From Flectobacillus roseus (GTDB taxonomy: Bacteria > Bacteroidota > Bacteroidia > Cytophagales > Spirosomataceae), in assembly GCF_030056665.1 (NCBI RefSeq), contig NZ_JASHIG010000037.1: a stretch of DNA of 64,000 nucleotides; one strand, written 5' to 3'. The notes beneath the pieces are model-generated. The model saw only the letters and a program-made list of their open reading frames with translations, did not search any database and was not told the origin of the DNA. Position numbers and translations under genes: made by a program. This document shows, piece by piece, positions 52,932 to 61,516 of the stretch. Every line of letters starts with the position of its first letter. Position 1 is the first letter of the stretch.

Positions 52932-55900
52932 ATGAAAAAACTTTTACCACTTTTTTTTCTTTCTTTTCTTTTTTCCTGCAAAAATTCTTCCAACAGTCCT
53001 CTTTTTCGATTAGTCAGCGCCGAAGAATCTGGGGTAAATTTCAACAATCTCGTTGAGGAAAATGAAGAGCTTAATTTGCTCAAATACCAATATATGTACA
53101 ACGGTGGAGGCGTTGCCGTTGGCGATATCAATGGCGATGGACTGGCTGATGTGTATTTTTCTGGAAATATGGTTGAGAATAAACTCTATCTCAATAAAGG
53201 AAAACAAGGAAATAGTCCCTTTTCGTTTGAAGATATTACCGAAAAAGCAGGGGTAAAAGGTCGAAAAAAATGGAAAACTGGCGTGTCAATGGTCGACATC
53301 AACGCCGATGGAAAACTAGACATTTATGTTTGTTATTCGGGACCGGGAACCGATGAAGAACGCAAAAATGAGCTGTATGTTAATAATGGACTTATCAATG
53401 GGGTACCTACTTTTACTGAATCGGCCGAAAAATATGGGCTAGATGCCTCAGGAACTTACACCACTCAGGTCGCTTTCTTTGATATGGACAAAGATGGCGA
53501 CCTTGACTGTTTTATGGCTAACCATGCTGATATGTTTTTCAACGCTTTTTTCAATACAGAAAGATTGAGGAATACACGTCATCCCAAATACGGCAACCGA
53601 TTGTACCGAAACGATGAAGGGTATTTTCATGAAGTAAGCGTTGAAGCAGGCGTTCATGGAAGTGGCTTAAATTTCGGATTAAGTGTTTCGGTGGGTGACC
53701 TCAACCAAGACAATTGGCCAGATTTGTATGTAGCCAACGACTATAACGAGCAAGACTTTTTGTATATCAATCAACAAAATGGCACTTTCAAGGAGGTTCT
53801 CAAACAAAGTATGGGGCATATTTCCAAAAACTCGATGGGTACGGGTATTGTGGATTTCAACAATGATGAACTAGCCGATATTGTAAGTTTGGATATGCTT
53901 CCAGAATCAAATTATCGACAAAAGCTTCTGAAAGGTCCTGACGAATATGATACCTATCAATTGCTGGTTGACAGTGGTTTTTATCACCAAAATACACGCA
54001 ATATGCTTCAAATTAGTCAGGGAGTATCCGATAAAGGAATCCCCGTTTTTAGTGAAGTAGGGCAAATGGCAGGAATCTCCAACACCGACTGGTCATGGAG
54101 TCCTTTGGCGGGTGATTTTGACAATGATGGTAGAAAAGACTTGCTTGTAACCAACGGTTTCTTGAGAGATTTTACCAACATGGATTTTTTGAAATATACT
54201 TATCAAGAAGAAGTTAATAAAGCTCAAAACGCTGGTCAGCAACTCAATACTTGGCAATTGATTCAGCAAATGCCAAGTACCAAAACTAGCAATTATGTCT
54301 TTAGAAATATCAGTCAAAATCAGTTTGCCCAATTTGAAGATGCCACAAAATCATGGGGTTTAGAAGAACCAACGGTTAGCACTGGCGCAGCTTATGCCGA
54401 TTTGGACAATGACGGTGATTTGGATTTGATTATCAATAATTCTAATCAGGTGGCACAAATTTATGAAAATCAACATGCTACAGAACAATCACATTTTCTC
54501 AAAATACAACTAAAAGGCAATACGCCGAATACTGCTGGTATTGGAGCAAAGGTTGTTGTCAAAACCAAAGACCAAACCCAAATGCAGGAACTTTATCCTG
54601 CGCAAGGATTCCAAAGTAGTGTGGAACCTATCTTGCATTTTGGACTCGGACAAAATACAAAGATTGTGTCGGTAGAGATTTATTGGAGTTCTGGGAAAAA
54701 GAGTATTTTATCAAACCTACAAGCAAATCAAACTTTGCAGGTTGTCGAAGCCAAAGCAAAAGAAGGTTCGTATCTATATCCTCAAACCGTTTCGCTTTTT
54801 GAAGATATTACGCAGCAATCTCAGCTTTCTTTTGAACATAAAGCCATTCCATACGTCGATTTCAAACATCAGGCTCTTCTACCTTATCAACTCTCAAAAG
54901 CAGGGCCATTTACGGCTACAGCAGATGTCAATGGCGATGGTTTAGAAGATGCTTTTATAGGTGGTAATAGTCAGCAAGGAGGTGTTTTGTTGATACAACA
55001 AGTCAATGGAACTTTCAAACCTGCACCTTCTCAGCCTTGGCAACAACAAACCGTTTATCAAGATATGGGCATGACATTTTTGGATGCCGATGGCGACCAT
55101 GACCTTGATTTGTTTATCGCAAGAGGCAGTGCTGCCTTTGGGGCAGTGCCAGAGGCGGCTCAAGATGTCTTATTTATCAATGATGGAAAAGGTAAGTTCA
55201 GTGCCACAGTTAATGCTCTTCCCAATCTTCAAAGCAATGGAAGTTGTGTTTCAGCAGGTGATTTTGACAAAGATGGAGATATAGATTTATTTGTGGGTGG
55301 ACGTTCTCTCCCCAATCGTTATCCAGAAGCTGACCAAAGTTATTTACTCAAAAATGAAAGTAAAGGAAACAATGTCAAATTTGTGTCTGTTCAGGCTGAA
55401 TCTTTGTCGTCACTAGGTATCGTAACCTCCTCCGTATGGCATGACATCAACCAAGATGGCTGGCTAGACCTAATTGTTGCAGGAGAATTGATGCCTATTA
55501 CTATTCTGGAAAATCAAAAAGGTAAACTCGTGGATAAAACAGAAGCTTATCATTTAGCAAAAAGTCATGGCATGTGGAGCAAAATTCTGTTGGAAGATAT
55601 GGATAATGATGGTGATATGGATTTGATTGCTGGCAATGCAGGGCTAAACTCTCAGCTAAAAGCCAATGAACAAGAGCCGCTAACGGTCACTTATGCAGAT
55701 TTTGACCAAAACGAAACCATTGACCCTATGATTTGCTATTATATTCAAGGCAAAAGCTATCCGATGGCTTCTCTCGACGAAACGGCCATGCAAATGCCGT
55801 GGATACGAAAGAAGTTCTTGAAATATCATGATTACGCCCAAGCAGGTCTTTCGGATTTGTTCACAACAGAACAACTGGACAAAGCCCAAACCAAATCCGT

Positions 55901-56273
55901 TTTTACCTTAGCTACCACCTATTTTGAAAATACTGGAAAAGGTATATTCAAAGCTCAAGTATTGACTTCTGTGGCTCAAACTTCATGGGTATCGGGTATT
56001 TCTTCAGGTGATTTTAACAAAGATGGGAAAAAAGATATTTTGCTATCTGGCAACTTCCATCCTTGGCGTGTTCAGCTTGGAAAAATGGACGCCTCACATG
56101 GGGTACTGTTATTCGGAGATGGCAAAGGAGCTTTTAAAGCAAGTAAACCTCAACATACAGGTTTGCTTTTTACGGGAGATATTCGAGATATGAAACCTAT
56201 CCAAATTCGACATAAACCAAGCTTTATTTTTACCCGAAATCAAGATAAAACAGGAGTGGTTCAGTTGAAATAA
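52932..56273 (+). CDS. FG-GAP/VCBS and ASPIC-UnbV repeat lipoprotein
   Basis: This protein of about 1113 residues starts at 52932 with the lipoprotein signal MKKLLPLFFLSFLFSCKN; the earlier ATG lies in a terminator. It carries many FG-GAP/VCBS-type calcium-binding motifs (DINGDGLADV, DMDKDGDLDC, DLDNDGDLDL, DFDKDGDIDL) spread along its length. An ASPIC/UnbV domain sits near residues 520-600 (GIGAKVVVK, VEIYWSSGKK). Such proteins are common in Bacteroidota PULs and are thought to bind glycan or stabilise surface complexes; no enzymatic role is shown. It is the last plus-strand gene of the PUL and ends at a convergent terminator. Confidence 0.88.
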   Translation: MKKLLPLFFLSFLFSCKNSSNSPLFRLVSAEESGVNFNNLVEENEELNLLKYQYMYNGGGVAVGDINGDGLADVYFSGNMVENKLYLNKGKQGNSPFSFEDITEKAGVKGRKKWKTGVSMVDINADGKLDIYVCYSGPGTDEERKNELYVNNGLINGVPTFTESAEKYGLDASGTYTTQVAFFDMDKDGDLDCFMANHADMFFNAFFNTERLRNTRHPKYGNRLYRNDEGYFHEVSVEAGVHGSGLNFGLSVSVGDLNQDNWPDLYVANDYNEQDFLYINQQNGTFKEVLKQSMGHISKNSMGTGIVDFNNDELADIVSLDMLPESNYRQKLLKGPDEYDTYQLLVDSGFYHQNTRNMLQISQGVSDKGIPVFSEVGQMAGISNTDWSWSPLAGDFDNDGRKDLLVTNGFLRDFTNMDFLKYTYQEEVNKAQNAGQQLNTWQLIQQMPSTKTSNYVFRNISQNQFAQFEDATKSWGLEEPTVSTGAAYADLDNDGDLDLIINNSNQVAQIYENQHATEQSHFLKIQLKGNTPNTAGIGAKVVVKTKDQTQMQELYPAQGFQSSVEPILHFGLGQNTKIVSVEIYWSSGKKSILSNLQANQTLQVVEAKAKEGSYLYPQTVSLFEDITQQSQLSFEHKAIPYVDFKHQALLPYQLSKAGPFTATADVNGDGLEDAFIGGNSQQGGVLLIQQVNGTFKPAPSQPWQQQTVYQDMGMTFLDADGDHDLDLFIARGSAAFGAVPEAAQDVLFINDGKGKFSATVNALPNLQSNGSCVSAGDFDKDGDIDLFVGGRSLPNRYPEADQSYLLKNESKGNNVKFVSVQAESLSSLGIVTSSVWHDINQDGWLDLIVAGELMPITILENQKGKLVDKTEAYHLAKSHGMWSKILLEDMDNDGDMDLIAGNAGLNSQLKANEQEPLTVTYADFDQNETIDPMICYYIQGKSYPMASLDETAMQMPWIRKKFLKYHDYAQAGLSDLFTTEQLDKAQTKSVFTLATTYFENTGKGIFKAQVLTSVAQTSWVSGISSGDFNKDGKKDILLSGNFHPWRVQLGKMDASHGVLLFGDGKGAFKASKPQHTGLLFTGDIRDMKPIQIRHKPSFIFTRNQDKTGVVQLK

Positions 56274-56284
56274 TATAAAAAATA

Positions 56285-56311
56285 GAGGCTAGGAACATCA
56301 TTCCTAGCCTC
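56285..56311. terminator. Bidirectional terminator
   Basis: GAGGCTAGGAA and TTCCTAGCCTC form a perfect 11-bp stem around CATCA between the convergent repeat-lipoprotein and GH2 genes. Confidence 0.8.
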
Positions 56312-56329
56312 GTTATTTAATCCAAATTA

Positions 56330-59300
56330 CTAAAACAAACTAAGGATATAACTATAGGTAAACTTCTTGTCTGTCAAGCGATACTCTTTGTGTGGCAAAG
56401 CCCCCCAACTATCATCTCCCCCAAGACCTCTTTGCTTCAAGTCAATCTGCAAAGTATTCTCATCACGAATCTTGATATCAGTCGGATGTTGTTGTTTTTT
56501 ACTCAAACCTGGGTCTAAGTCTTCAGTTTTGAAAGGAAGTAAGCTAAAGCTGATAGGTTGAACACCTTCAATCATTAAACCATTCCCTTGCTCATTTGCT
56601 ATCTTAATCCAGCGAGCATCAGTACGATAACCATGTTCCTGAGGACGGATGTAATTAGATTCTACAGCTTTTACTACCGTATCTGCATATACACCTAGGA
56701 AGGAAGCTAAATTTCTATCTTGGTAGTTTTCCCAAGGACCACGACCGTAATAGTTCAATAACTTGTAATCCTGCTTCAGGTTCATTCGCATACCGAAACG
56801 TGGCATTTCTGGAAGGTTTCTATCACCTAAATCTAAATTTGCTGTTACTTTTACCGCACCATCATTCAAAATTTGATAGATAACCGTGTAATTCGCATTG
56901 ATGCCAGTCAATAAGTAATCTACCTGAATACTTAATCCTTCGGCACTTTGTTCGCCAACGGTCACTTTTGAAACGGTTTTATTGGCATGAGCATTTCTCC
57001 AAATACCTAAACGATATGGCATATCATTCCCGAAATCGTTATCTGTTGGAGCACGCCAGAAAAATGGCTCAGGCAAACCATTGATAGAAGTCGAACCATC
57101 TAAAGCACTGTATTTCTCCCAGTTACCCCATTGGGTATTGAAAGTACCAGTCACTTTATCTGTCTTGAATGTCAAACGGTTGTTAGCTTTAGTAATTTCC
57201 AAAGTTCCAGTTCTCGCACGGTTAACTTGGAAATAGTAGCTATTGTCAAAGCGCAATTGCTCACGAGCGATTTCATGACCTACTGGTACTAACTCTGTAG
57301 CCGATTTAGTGTAAGCGTATAATTCTAAAGCGTATTCACCTCTGTCCTTTTTAGCTGGCAAGTCAATTTTCACGTCTTGGCTTTGTTTTGGCGCTAAGTT
57401 TACGTCAAAATTTCCTTCCGCTACCGCTTTACCATCTTTAGTCAATACCCATTTGAAAGTATAGTTACTTAGATTAGTAAAATCAAAAAGGTTTTCTACC
57501 TTAATTTCACCAGTTTCAAGATTCTTAGCAGAAAAAATGATGCTTTGGTAAGATTTCTTCACCTCAAATAACCCTGGATGCGGCGTGCGGTCTGAAGCAA
57601 TCACACCGTTGGCACAGAAGTTTTCATCATTTTGCAAATAATATCCCCCCAAATCACCTCCATAAGCATAGAACGGACGACCATCTGCTGTTTTAGTCAA
57701 CATTCCTTGGTCAACCCAGTCCCAAATAAAACCACCTTGCATGTGTTTTGAACCACGAATAATATCCCAATAACGTTGGAAGTTACCACTACTATTTCCC
57801 ATGGCGTGCGCATATTCACACATGATATACGGACGAGTTTTGGTATTGTCATTGGCATATTTCAACATATCTTCGATACGTGGATACATTGGACAAACAA
57901 TGTCAGTGTTAGCATTTTCACCAGCTTGCTCTGACTGTACAAAACGAGTATTATCTTTTGATTTTAACCATTTGTACGTTTCATAAAACACAGGACCATT
58001 GCCACATTCATTTCCTAATGACCAAATAATCACAGAAGGGTGATTTTTATCTCGTTCGAACATTCGCTCGGTACGATCTTTATGTGCATTTGCCCACAAT
58101 GGAAGGTATGCAGGGTGTTTTGTCTTATCCCAACTGCCTTGCCACTCAGCACCCATACCATGCGTTTCGAGGTTCACTTCGTCTACCACATACAAGCCAT
58201 ATTGGTCACAAAGCTCATACCAGTATGGGTCATTTGGATAGTGACTTGCACGTACAGCATTGATATTAAATTGCTTCATTAATTGAATATCTCTCAACAT
58301 CAATTCACGATTAGGTACGTGTCCTTCCACAGGATCGTGCTCGTGACGGTTTACCCCATGCACATAAGTCGGAACGCCATTGATTAATAACTGAGCATTT
58401 TTTATTTCTACTTTTCTAAAACCAACTTTGTAGCTTGTTGTGCCTAAAGATTTTCCTTGCGCATCGTTTACCGAAATCACACAGGTGTAAAGATTAGGAT
58501 ATTCAGCACTCCATTTCAATGGATTTTTAATCGTCGTTTTGAAAGACACATTTTGTAAAGTATCCGTCGATTTTGCTACTTTTTGAAGTTGTGACCATAC
58601 CGTTTTACCAGTTTTGTCCAACAATTCCACATTTACAGAGCCTGCTTCGATGTTGCTTCCTTTAAACTTTCTTAAAGACACATCAACACTCAACAAACCG
58701 TCGGTATATTTGGCATCCAAATCGCCTTTAATGAAGAAATCCCAAAGAGAAGTTTTAGGTAAAGCTGTCAAGAAAACATCACGCTCGATACCTGAAATTC
58801 TAAAGAAATCTTGGTCTTCCAAATAACTGCCATCGTGCCAACGGTAAACTTGCACTGCAAGCGTATTTTTACCTTTTTGTAAAAACTGACTAATATTAAA
58901 TTCAGCAGGAGACTTAGAAACTTTGGTCATTCCCACAAATTTGCCATTGACATAAATACGAGCATAGCCAGTAATAGACCCGAAATGGAGTAAAATCTCA
59001 CGATCAGACCAATTTTCTGGAACTGTAAACACTTTACGATAGGTTCCAACAGGATTGTCACCACCGATGAAAGGAGGATTTTTAGGAAAAGGATATACAA
59101 TGTTAGTATAAATCGCTGTTCCAAATCCTTTGCGCTCCCAGTTAGAAGGAACTGGCAAATCATTCCATTTACTATCATCCAAATTTGTTTCGAAATAATT
59201 ACTTGGCGCATCAGAAATTCTGTCAGCGTACACAAATTTCCATGTTCCATTCAAAGATTGATAGAACGGACTTGCTTGAGGTTTTTTGGTTACAGCCGAA

Positions 59301-59437
59301 GACTTGTCAGCGTACAAGACAAAATCAGCGTGGGCTTTCTCCTTTCCAATGTCGATCAATGAAGGATTTTCCCATGGGTTTTGTGCCAGCAAGCTTCCTT
59401 GGAGTAATGTTAATAAAAGGGTTAATTTTTTTTTCAT
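56330..59437 (-). CDS. GH2 beta-galactosidase
   Basis: This enzyme of about 1035 residues is a LacZ-type GH2 beta-galactosidase. The start MKKKLTLLLTLLQGSLLAQ at 59437 gives a signal peptide; the longer frame (59515) adds 26 residues that overlap the promoter. It has a sugar-binding domain, an Ig-like domain, a TIM barrel with WSLGNECGNG (acid/base, near residue 460) and MCEYAHAMGNS (nucleophile), and a C-terminal beta-galactosidase small-chain-like domain. It should remove terminal beta-galactose from oligosaccharides in the periplasm. Although on the other strand, its promoter copies the susC promoter layout, so it belongs functionally to the PUL. Confidence 0.92.
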   Translation of the reverse strand: MKKKLTLLLTLLQGSLLAQNPWENPSLIDIGKEKAHADFVLYADKSSAVTKKPQASPFYQSLNGTWKFVYADRISDAPSNYFETNLDDSKWNDLPVPSNWERKGFGTAIYTNIVYPFPKNPPFIGGDNPVGTYRKVFTVPENWSDREILLHFGSITGYARIYVNGKFVGMTKVSKSPAEFNISQFLQKGKNTLAVQVYRWHDGSYLEDQDFFRISGIERDVFLTALPKTSLWDFFIKGDLDAKYTDGLLSVDVSLRKFKGSNIEAGSVNVELLDKTGKTVWSQLQKVAKSTDTLQNVSFKTTIKNPLKWSAEYPNLYTCVISVNDAQGKSLGTTSYKVGFRKVEIKNAQLLINGVPTYVHGVNRHEHDPVEGHVPNRELMLRDIQLMKQFNINAVRASHYPNDPYWYELCDQYGLYVVDEVNLETHGMGAEWQGSWDKTKHPAYLPLWANAHKDRTERMFERDKNHPSVIIWSLGNECGNGPVFYETYKWLKSKDNTRFVQSEQAGENANTDIVCPMYPRIEDMLKYANDNTKTRPYIMCEYAHAMGNSSGNFQRYWDIIRGSKHMQGGFIWDWVDQGMLTKTADGRPFYAYGGDLGGYYLQNDENFCANGVIASDRTPHPGLFEVKKSYQSIIFSAKNLETGEIKVENLFDFTNLSNYTFKWVLTKDGKAVAEGNFDVNLAPKQSQDVKIDLPAKKDRGEYALELYAYTKSATELVPVGHEIAREQLRFDNSYYFQVNRARTGTLEITKANNRLTFKTDKVTGTFNTQWGNWEKYSALDGSTSINGLPEPFFWRAPTDNDFGNDMPYRLGIWRNAHANKTVSKVTVGEQSAEGLSIQVDYLLTGINANYTVIYQILNDGAVKVTANLDLGDRNLPEMPRFGMRMNLKQDYKLLNYYGRGPWENYQDRNLASFLGVYADTVVKAVESNYIRPQEHGYRTDARWIKIANEQGNGLMIEGVQPISFSLLPFKTEDLDPGLSKKQQHPTDIKIRDENTLQIDLKQRGLGGDDSWGALPHKEYRLTDKKFTYSYILSLF

Positions 59438-59504
59438 GTTGTCTAGAATTGTAAACAATGACTGTTGGGGAATAGCAATATTGATTGAGTAATAAACAAT
59501 ACTG

Positions 59505-59564
59505 CAAAAGTACAATCCTACAATTTAGACAAAAGGGGGTAATTTAGTAATATAAGAGGGGTAA
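59505..59564 (-). promoter_or_regulatory. GH2 promoter with HTCS-type direct repeats
   Basis: Read on the minus strand: TTACCCCT (59564-59557), then TTACCCCCT (59542-59534) starting 22 bp later, then exactly 21 bp and the -7 box TACTTTTG (59512-59505). This repeats the layout before susC at 44848-44907, and both lie about 90-100 bp from the start codon. Confidence 0.75.
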
Positions 59565-59651
59565 AAAAGTATTTAGTCTAACGAATGAAGTTATGATAGA
59601 GGCCAAATTATTCGAGCTAGAACATTTTTTACAATTCCCAAGCTATTTCTG

Positions 59652-59659
59652 TACCTTTG
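59652..59659 (+). promoter_or_regulatory. Candidate -7 box of the PhnA-like gene
   Basis: TACCTTTG fits TAnnTTTG and lies 81 bases before the start codon. Confidence 0.45.
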
Positions 59660-59739
59660 CAAACTCATATTAGTAAGGTATCATTTCAACTGATATCATC
59701 TTTGACAATTTTATAAATTTATCATTTAAAACTATTATC

Positions 59740-60084
59740 ATGTCAGAATTTTCACCATGTCCAAAATGTAATTGTGAATACACATATCCTAGCGATAATC
59801 TGTTGGTTTGCCCAGAATGTTTCTACGAATGGAATCCAGAGGAAGTTGAAGCCGATGAAGTAAACACCTCAGCCAAAGTTTTAGATTCTAATGGCAATGA
59901 GTTACAAGATGGAGATACTGTAGTCGTTATTAAAGACCTTCCAGTAAAAGGTGCACCAAAACCTATCAAAGCAGGAACGAAGGTAAAAAATATTCGTTTA
60001 ACCGACGGCGATCATAATATTGACTGTAAAATTGATGGCTTTGGAGCAATGGGACTTAAGTCAGAATTTGTGAGAAAAGCTTAA
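59740..60084 (+). CDS. PhnA/YjdM family zinc-ribbon protein
   Basis: This 114-residue protein has an N-terminal zinc ribbon, CPKCNCEY (residues 7-14) and VCPECFYEW (28-36). The YjdM/PhnA C-terminal domain follows, with DSNGNELQDGDTVVVIKDLPVKG near residue 49 and GFGAMGLKSEFVRK at the end. The family was named for phosphonate use, but most members, including the Escherichia coli one, have no proven role there. It is monocistronic, with a terminator at 60202-60243. No phosphonate genes are near. Confidence 0.9.
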   Translation: MSEFSPCPKCNCEYTYPSDNLLVCPECFYEWNPEEVEADEVNTSAKVLDSNGNELQDGDTVVVIKDLPVKGAPKPIKAGTKVKNIRLTDGDHNIDCKIDGFGAMGLKSEFVRKA

Positions 60085-60457
60085 TAGGCACAAAGTAGCA
60101 AAGGCACAAAGTGGCAAAGTGATTAAAAAAATCACTCTATATGTTACTAGTTCAAGACTTAGTCTTGGACTACATTTTTCAAACAGTTTTTAAACTGAAG
60201 TAATAACTAGTAAGAGACTTTGTCTGCTACTAGTTATTTTTTTGTCCATATCATATTTTTTCATCTACTGAAAACTGCGAAGTTGGTTGGTTTAGGAATC
60301 TGCGAATAGCTACGAATCGCAAGCTCATAATGCTAACTATCATTAAAAAAGGTTCTATTGTATCCATTTAGCTTCCTTCCAAAGAGTATATTTGAGAATG
60401 AAACGACTTAATTCACTGTAATAACAGATTTACATTTACCTACTAAACATTCCCCAA
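60085..60457. other. Intergenic region with repeats and hairpins
   Basis: This 373-bp gap has AGGCACAAAGTAGCAAAGGC tandem-like words just after the PhnA-like gene (60087-60120). A hairpin at 60149-60171 (AGTTCAAGAC with GTCTTGGACT) and a terminator at 60202-60243 follow. No gene was seen. Confidence 0.55.
60202..60243 (+). terminator. Rho-independent terminator of the PhnA-like gene
   Basis: AATAACTAGTAAGAGAC and GTCTGCTACTAGTTATT pair around TTT with an internal mismatch pair, followed by a T-run. It is preceded by another hairpin at 60149-60171. Confidence 0.75.
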
Positions 60458-61366
60458 ATGAAAAGACAACTCTATTTTATTGCTTCTCTCCTACTAATCA
60501 CCTCATGTGCTTTTTCACAAAACAAAAGCTACAAAAACGCCAATCAAAAAGACTGGGTTCGCCTTTTTAATGGGAAGAACTTTGAAGGTTGGGACATCAA
60601 AATTACAGGAGAGAAACTGAATGCCAATTATAAAAACACCTTTAGAGTAGAAGATGGAATGATGCGTGTGATGTATGATCAATATGAATCTTTCAATGAT
60701 AAGTTTGGGCATATTTATTACAAAAAACCTTACTCCTATTATGTGATTCGTTTTGAATATCGTTTTCAGGGCGACCAACTCAAAGGTGGTGCATCTTGGA
60801 ATGTTCGTAACAGCGGTATCATGTTACACTCTCAATCAGCGAAAAGTTTGACCCACAATCAAACCTTCCCTGTTTCATTAGAGCTACAACTATTAGGAGG
60901 ATTGGGCGGAAATACCACTCGTCATACGGGAAATCTTTGCAGTCCAGGTACGGAGGTATATATGGACAATAAAATCGTGACTGACCATTGTACAGATTCA
61001 GATTCGAGAACCTATCATGGAGATCAATGGGTTAAGGTGGAAGCGATTGTGTTAGGTGATTCAATCGTACATCATGTTATTGAAGGAGATACTGTATTGA
61101 CTTATGAAAAACCACATATTGGCGGTGGGTTTGTAAGCGCTGATTATAACTGGGAAAAAGCAGGAATTGACCCAAAATCGGCAGAAGCTTGGATTAAAAA
61201 AGATGGGATGCTCTTAAAAGAAGGTTATATCGCCATGCAAGCAGAGAGTCATGCTATTGACTTTAAAAATATTGAACTACTTGATTTGAAAGGTTGTATG
61301 GATAAGAAAGCAAAAAACTATAAGGCGTATTTCATTAAGGCGGATAATTCGAAGTGTAGGTATTAA
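60458..61366 (+). CDS. DUF1080 (3-keto-disaccharide hydrolase family) protein
   Basis: This 302-residue secreted protein has a signal peptide (to AFSQ) and a DUF1080 jelly-roll domain: DWVRLFNGKNFEGWDIKITG near residue 29, RNSGIMLHSQ near residue 122, and GYIAMQAESHAIDFKNIEL near residue 260. Several members hydrolyse 3-keto-glycosides, working with Gfo/Idh oxidoreductases. After the domain, the last 25 residues (GCMDKKAKNYKAYFIKADNS then KCRY) look like the cysteine-bounded 'GC.D..A.NY....DDGSC.Y' repeat found in many Bacteroidota surface proteins. The sulfatase gene is convergent. Confidence 0.85.
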   Translation: MKRQLYFIASLLLITSCAFSQNKSYKNANQKDWVRLFNGKNFEGWDIKITGEKLNANYKNTFRVEDGMMRVMYDQYESFNDKFGHIYYKKPYSYYVIRFEYRFQGDQLKGGASWNVRNSGIMLHSQSAKSLTHNQTFPVSLELQLLGGLGGNTTRHTGNLCSPGTEVYMDNKIVTDHCTDSDSRTYHGDQWVKVEAIVLGDSIVHHVIEGDTVLTYEKPHIGGGFVSADYNWEKAGIDPKSAEAWIKKDGMLLKEGYIAMQAESHAIDFKNIELLDLKGCMDKKAKNYKAYFIKADNSKCRY

Positions 61367-61381
61367 AGGAGTGGCAGAGGC

Positions 61382-61495
61382 AACAGGCACAAAGGCACAA
61401 AGGCACAAAGTGAGATTTTTTAAATAGTGGTAGAGGGAAAGAGACTTCTTAACTTTTTGCCTATTCCCTTTACACTCTGTGCCTCTGTGCCTGTT
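61382..61495. repeat. Large inverted repeat of GGCACAAAG/CTCTGTGCC units
   Basis: A 21-base arm at 61382-61402 built from GGCACAAA units is inverted at 61475-61495 with 19 of 21 bases matching. Between convergent genes it can form a long hairpin in either transcript. Related units lie at 60087-60120. Confidence 0.65.
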
Positions 61496-61516
61496 CCCTC
61501 AACACCTATACCCTAA

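Larger units (their letters stand above)
59438..59739. other. Divergent promoter region of GH2 and PhnA-like genes
   Basis: This 302-bp gap holds the GH2 promoter (59505-59564) and a -7 box for the PhnA-like gene (59652-59659). No gene was seen. Confidence 0.6.

Noticed and set aside
59438..59515. N-terminal 26-codon extension of the GH2 protein
   Set aside because: It overlaps the -7 box at 59505-59512, and a signal peptide begins at 59437.
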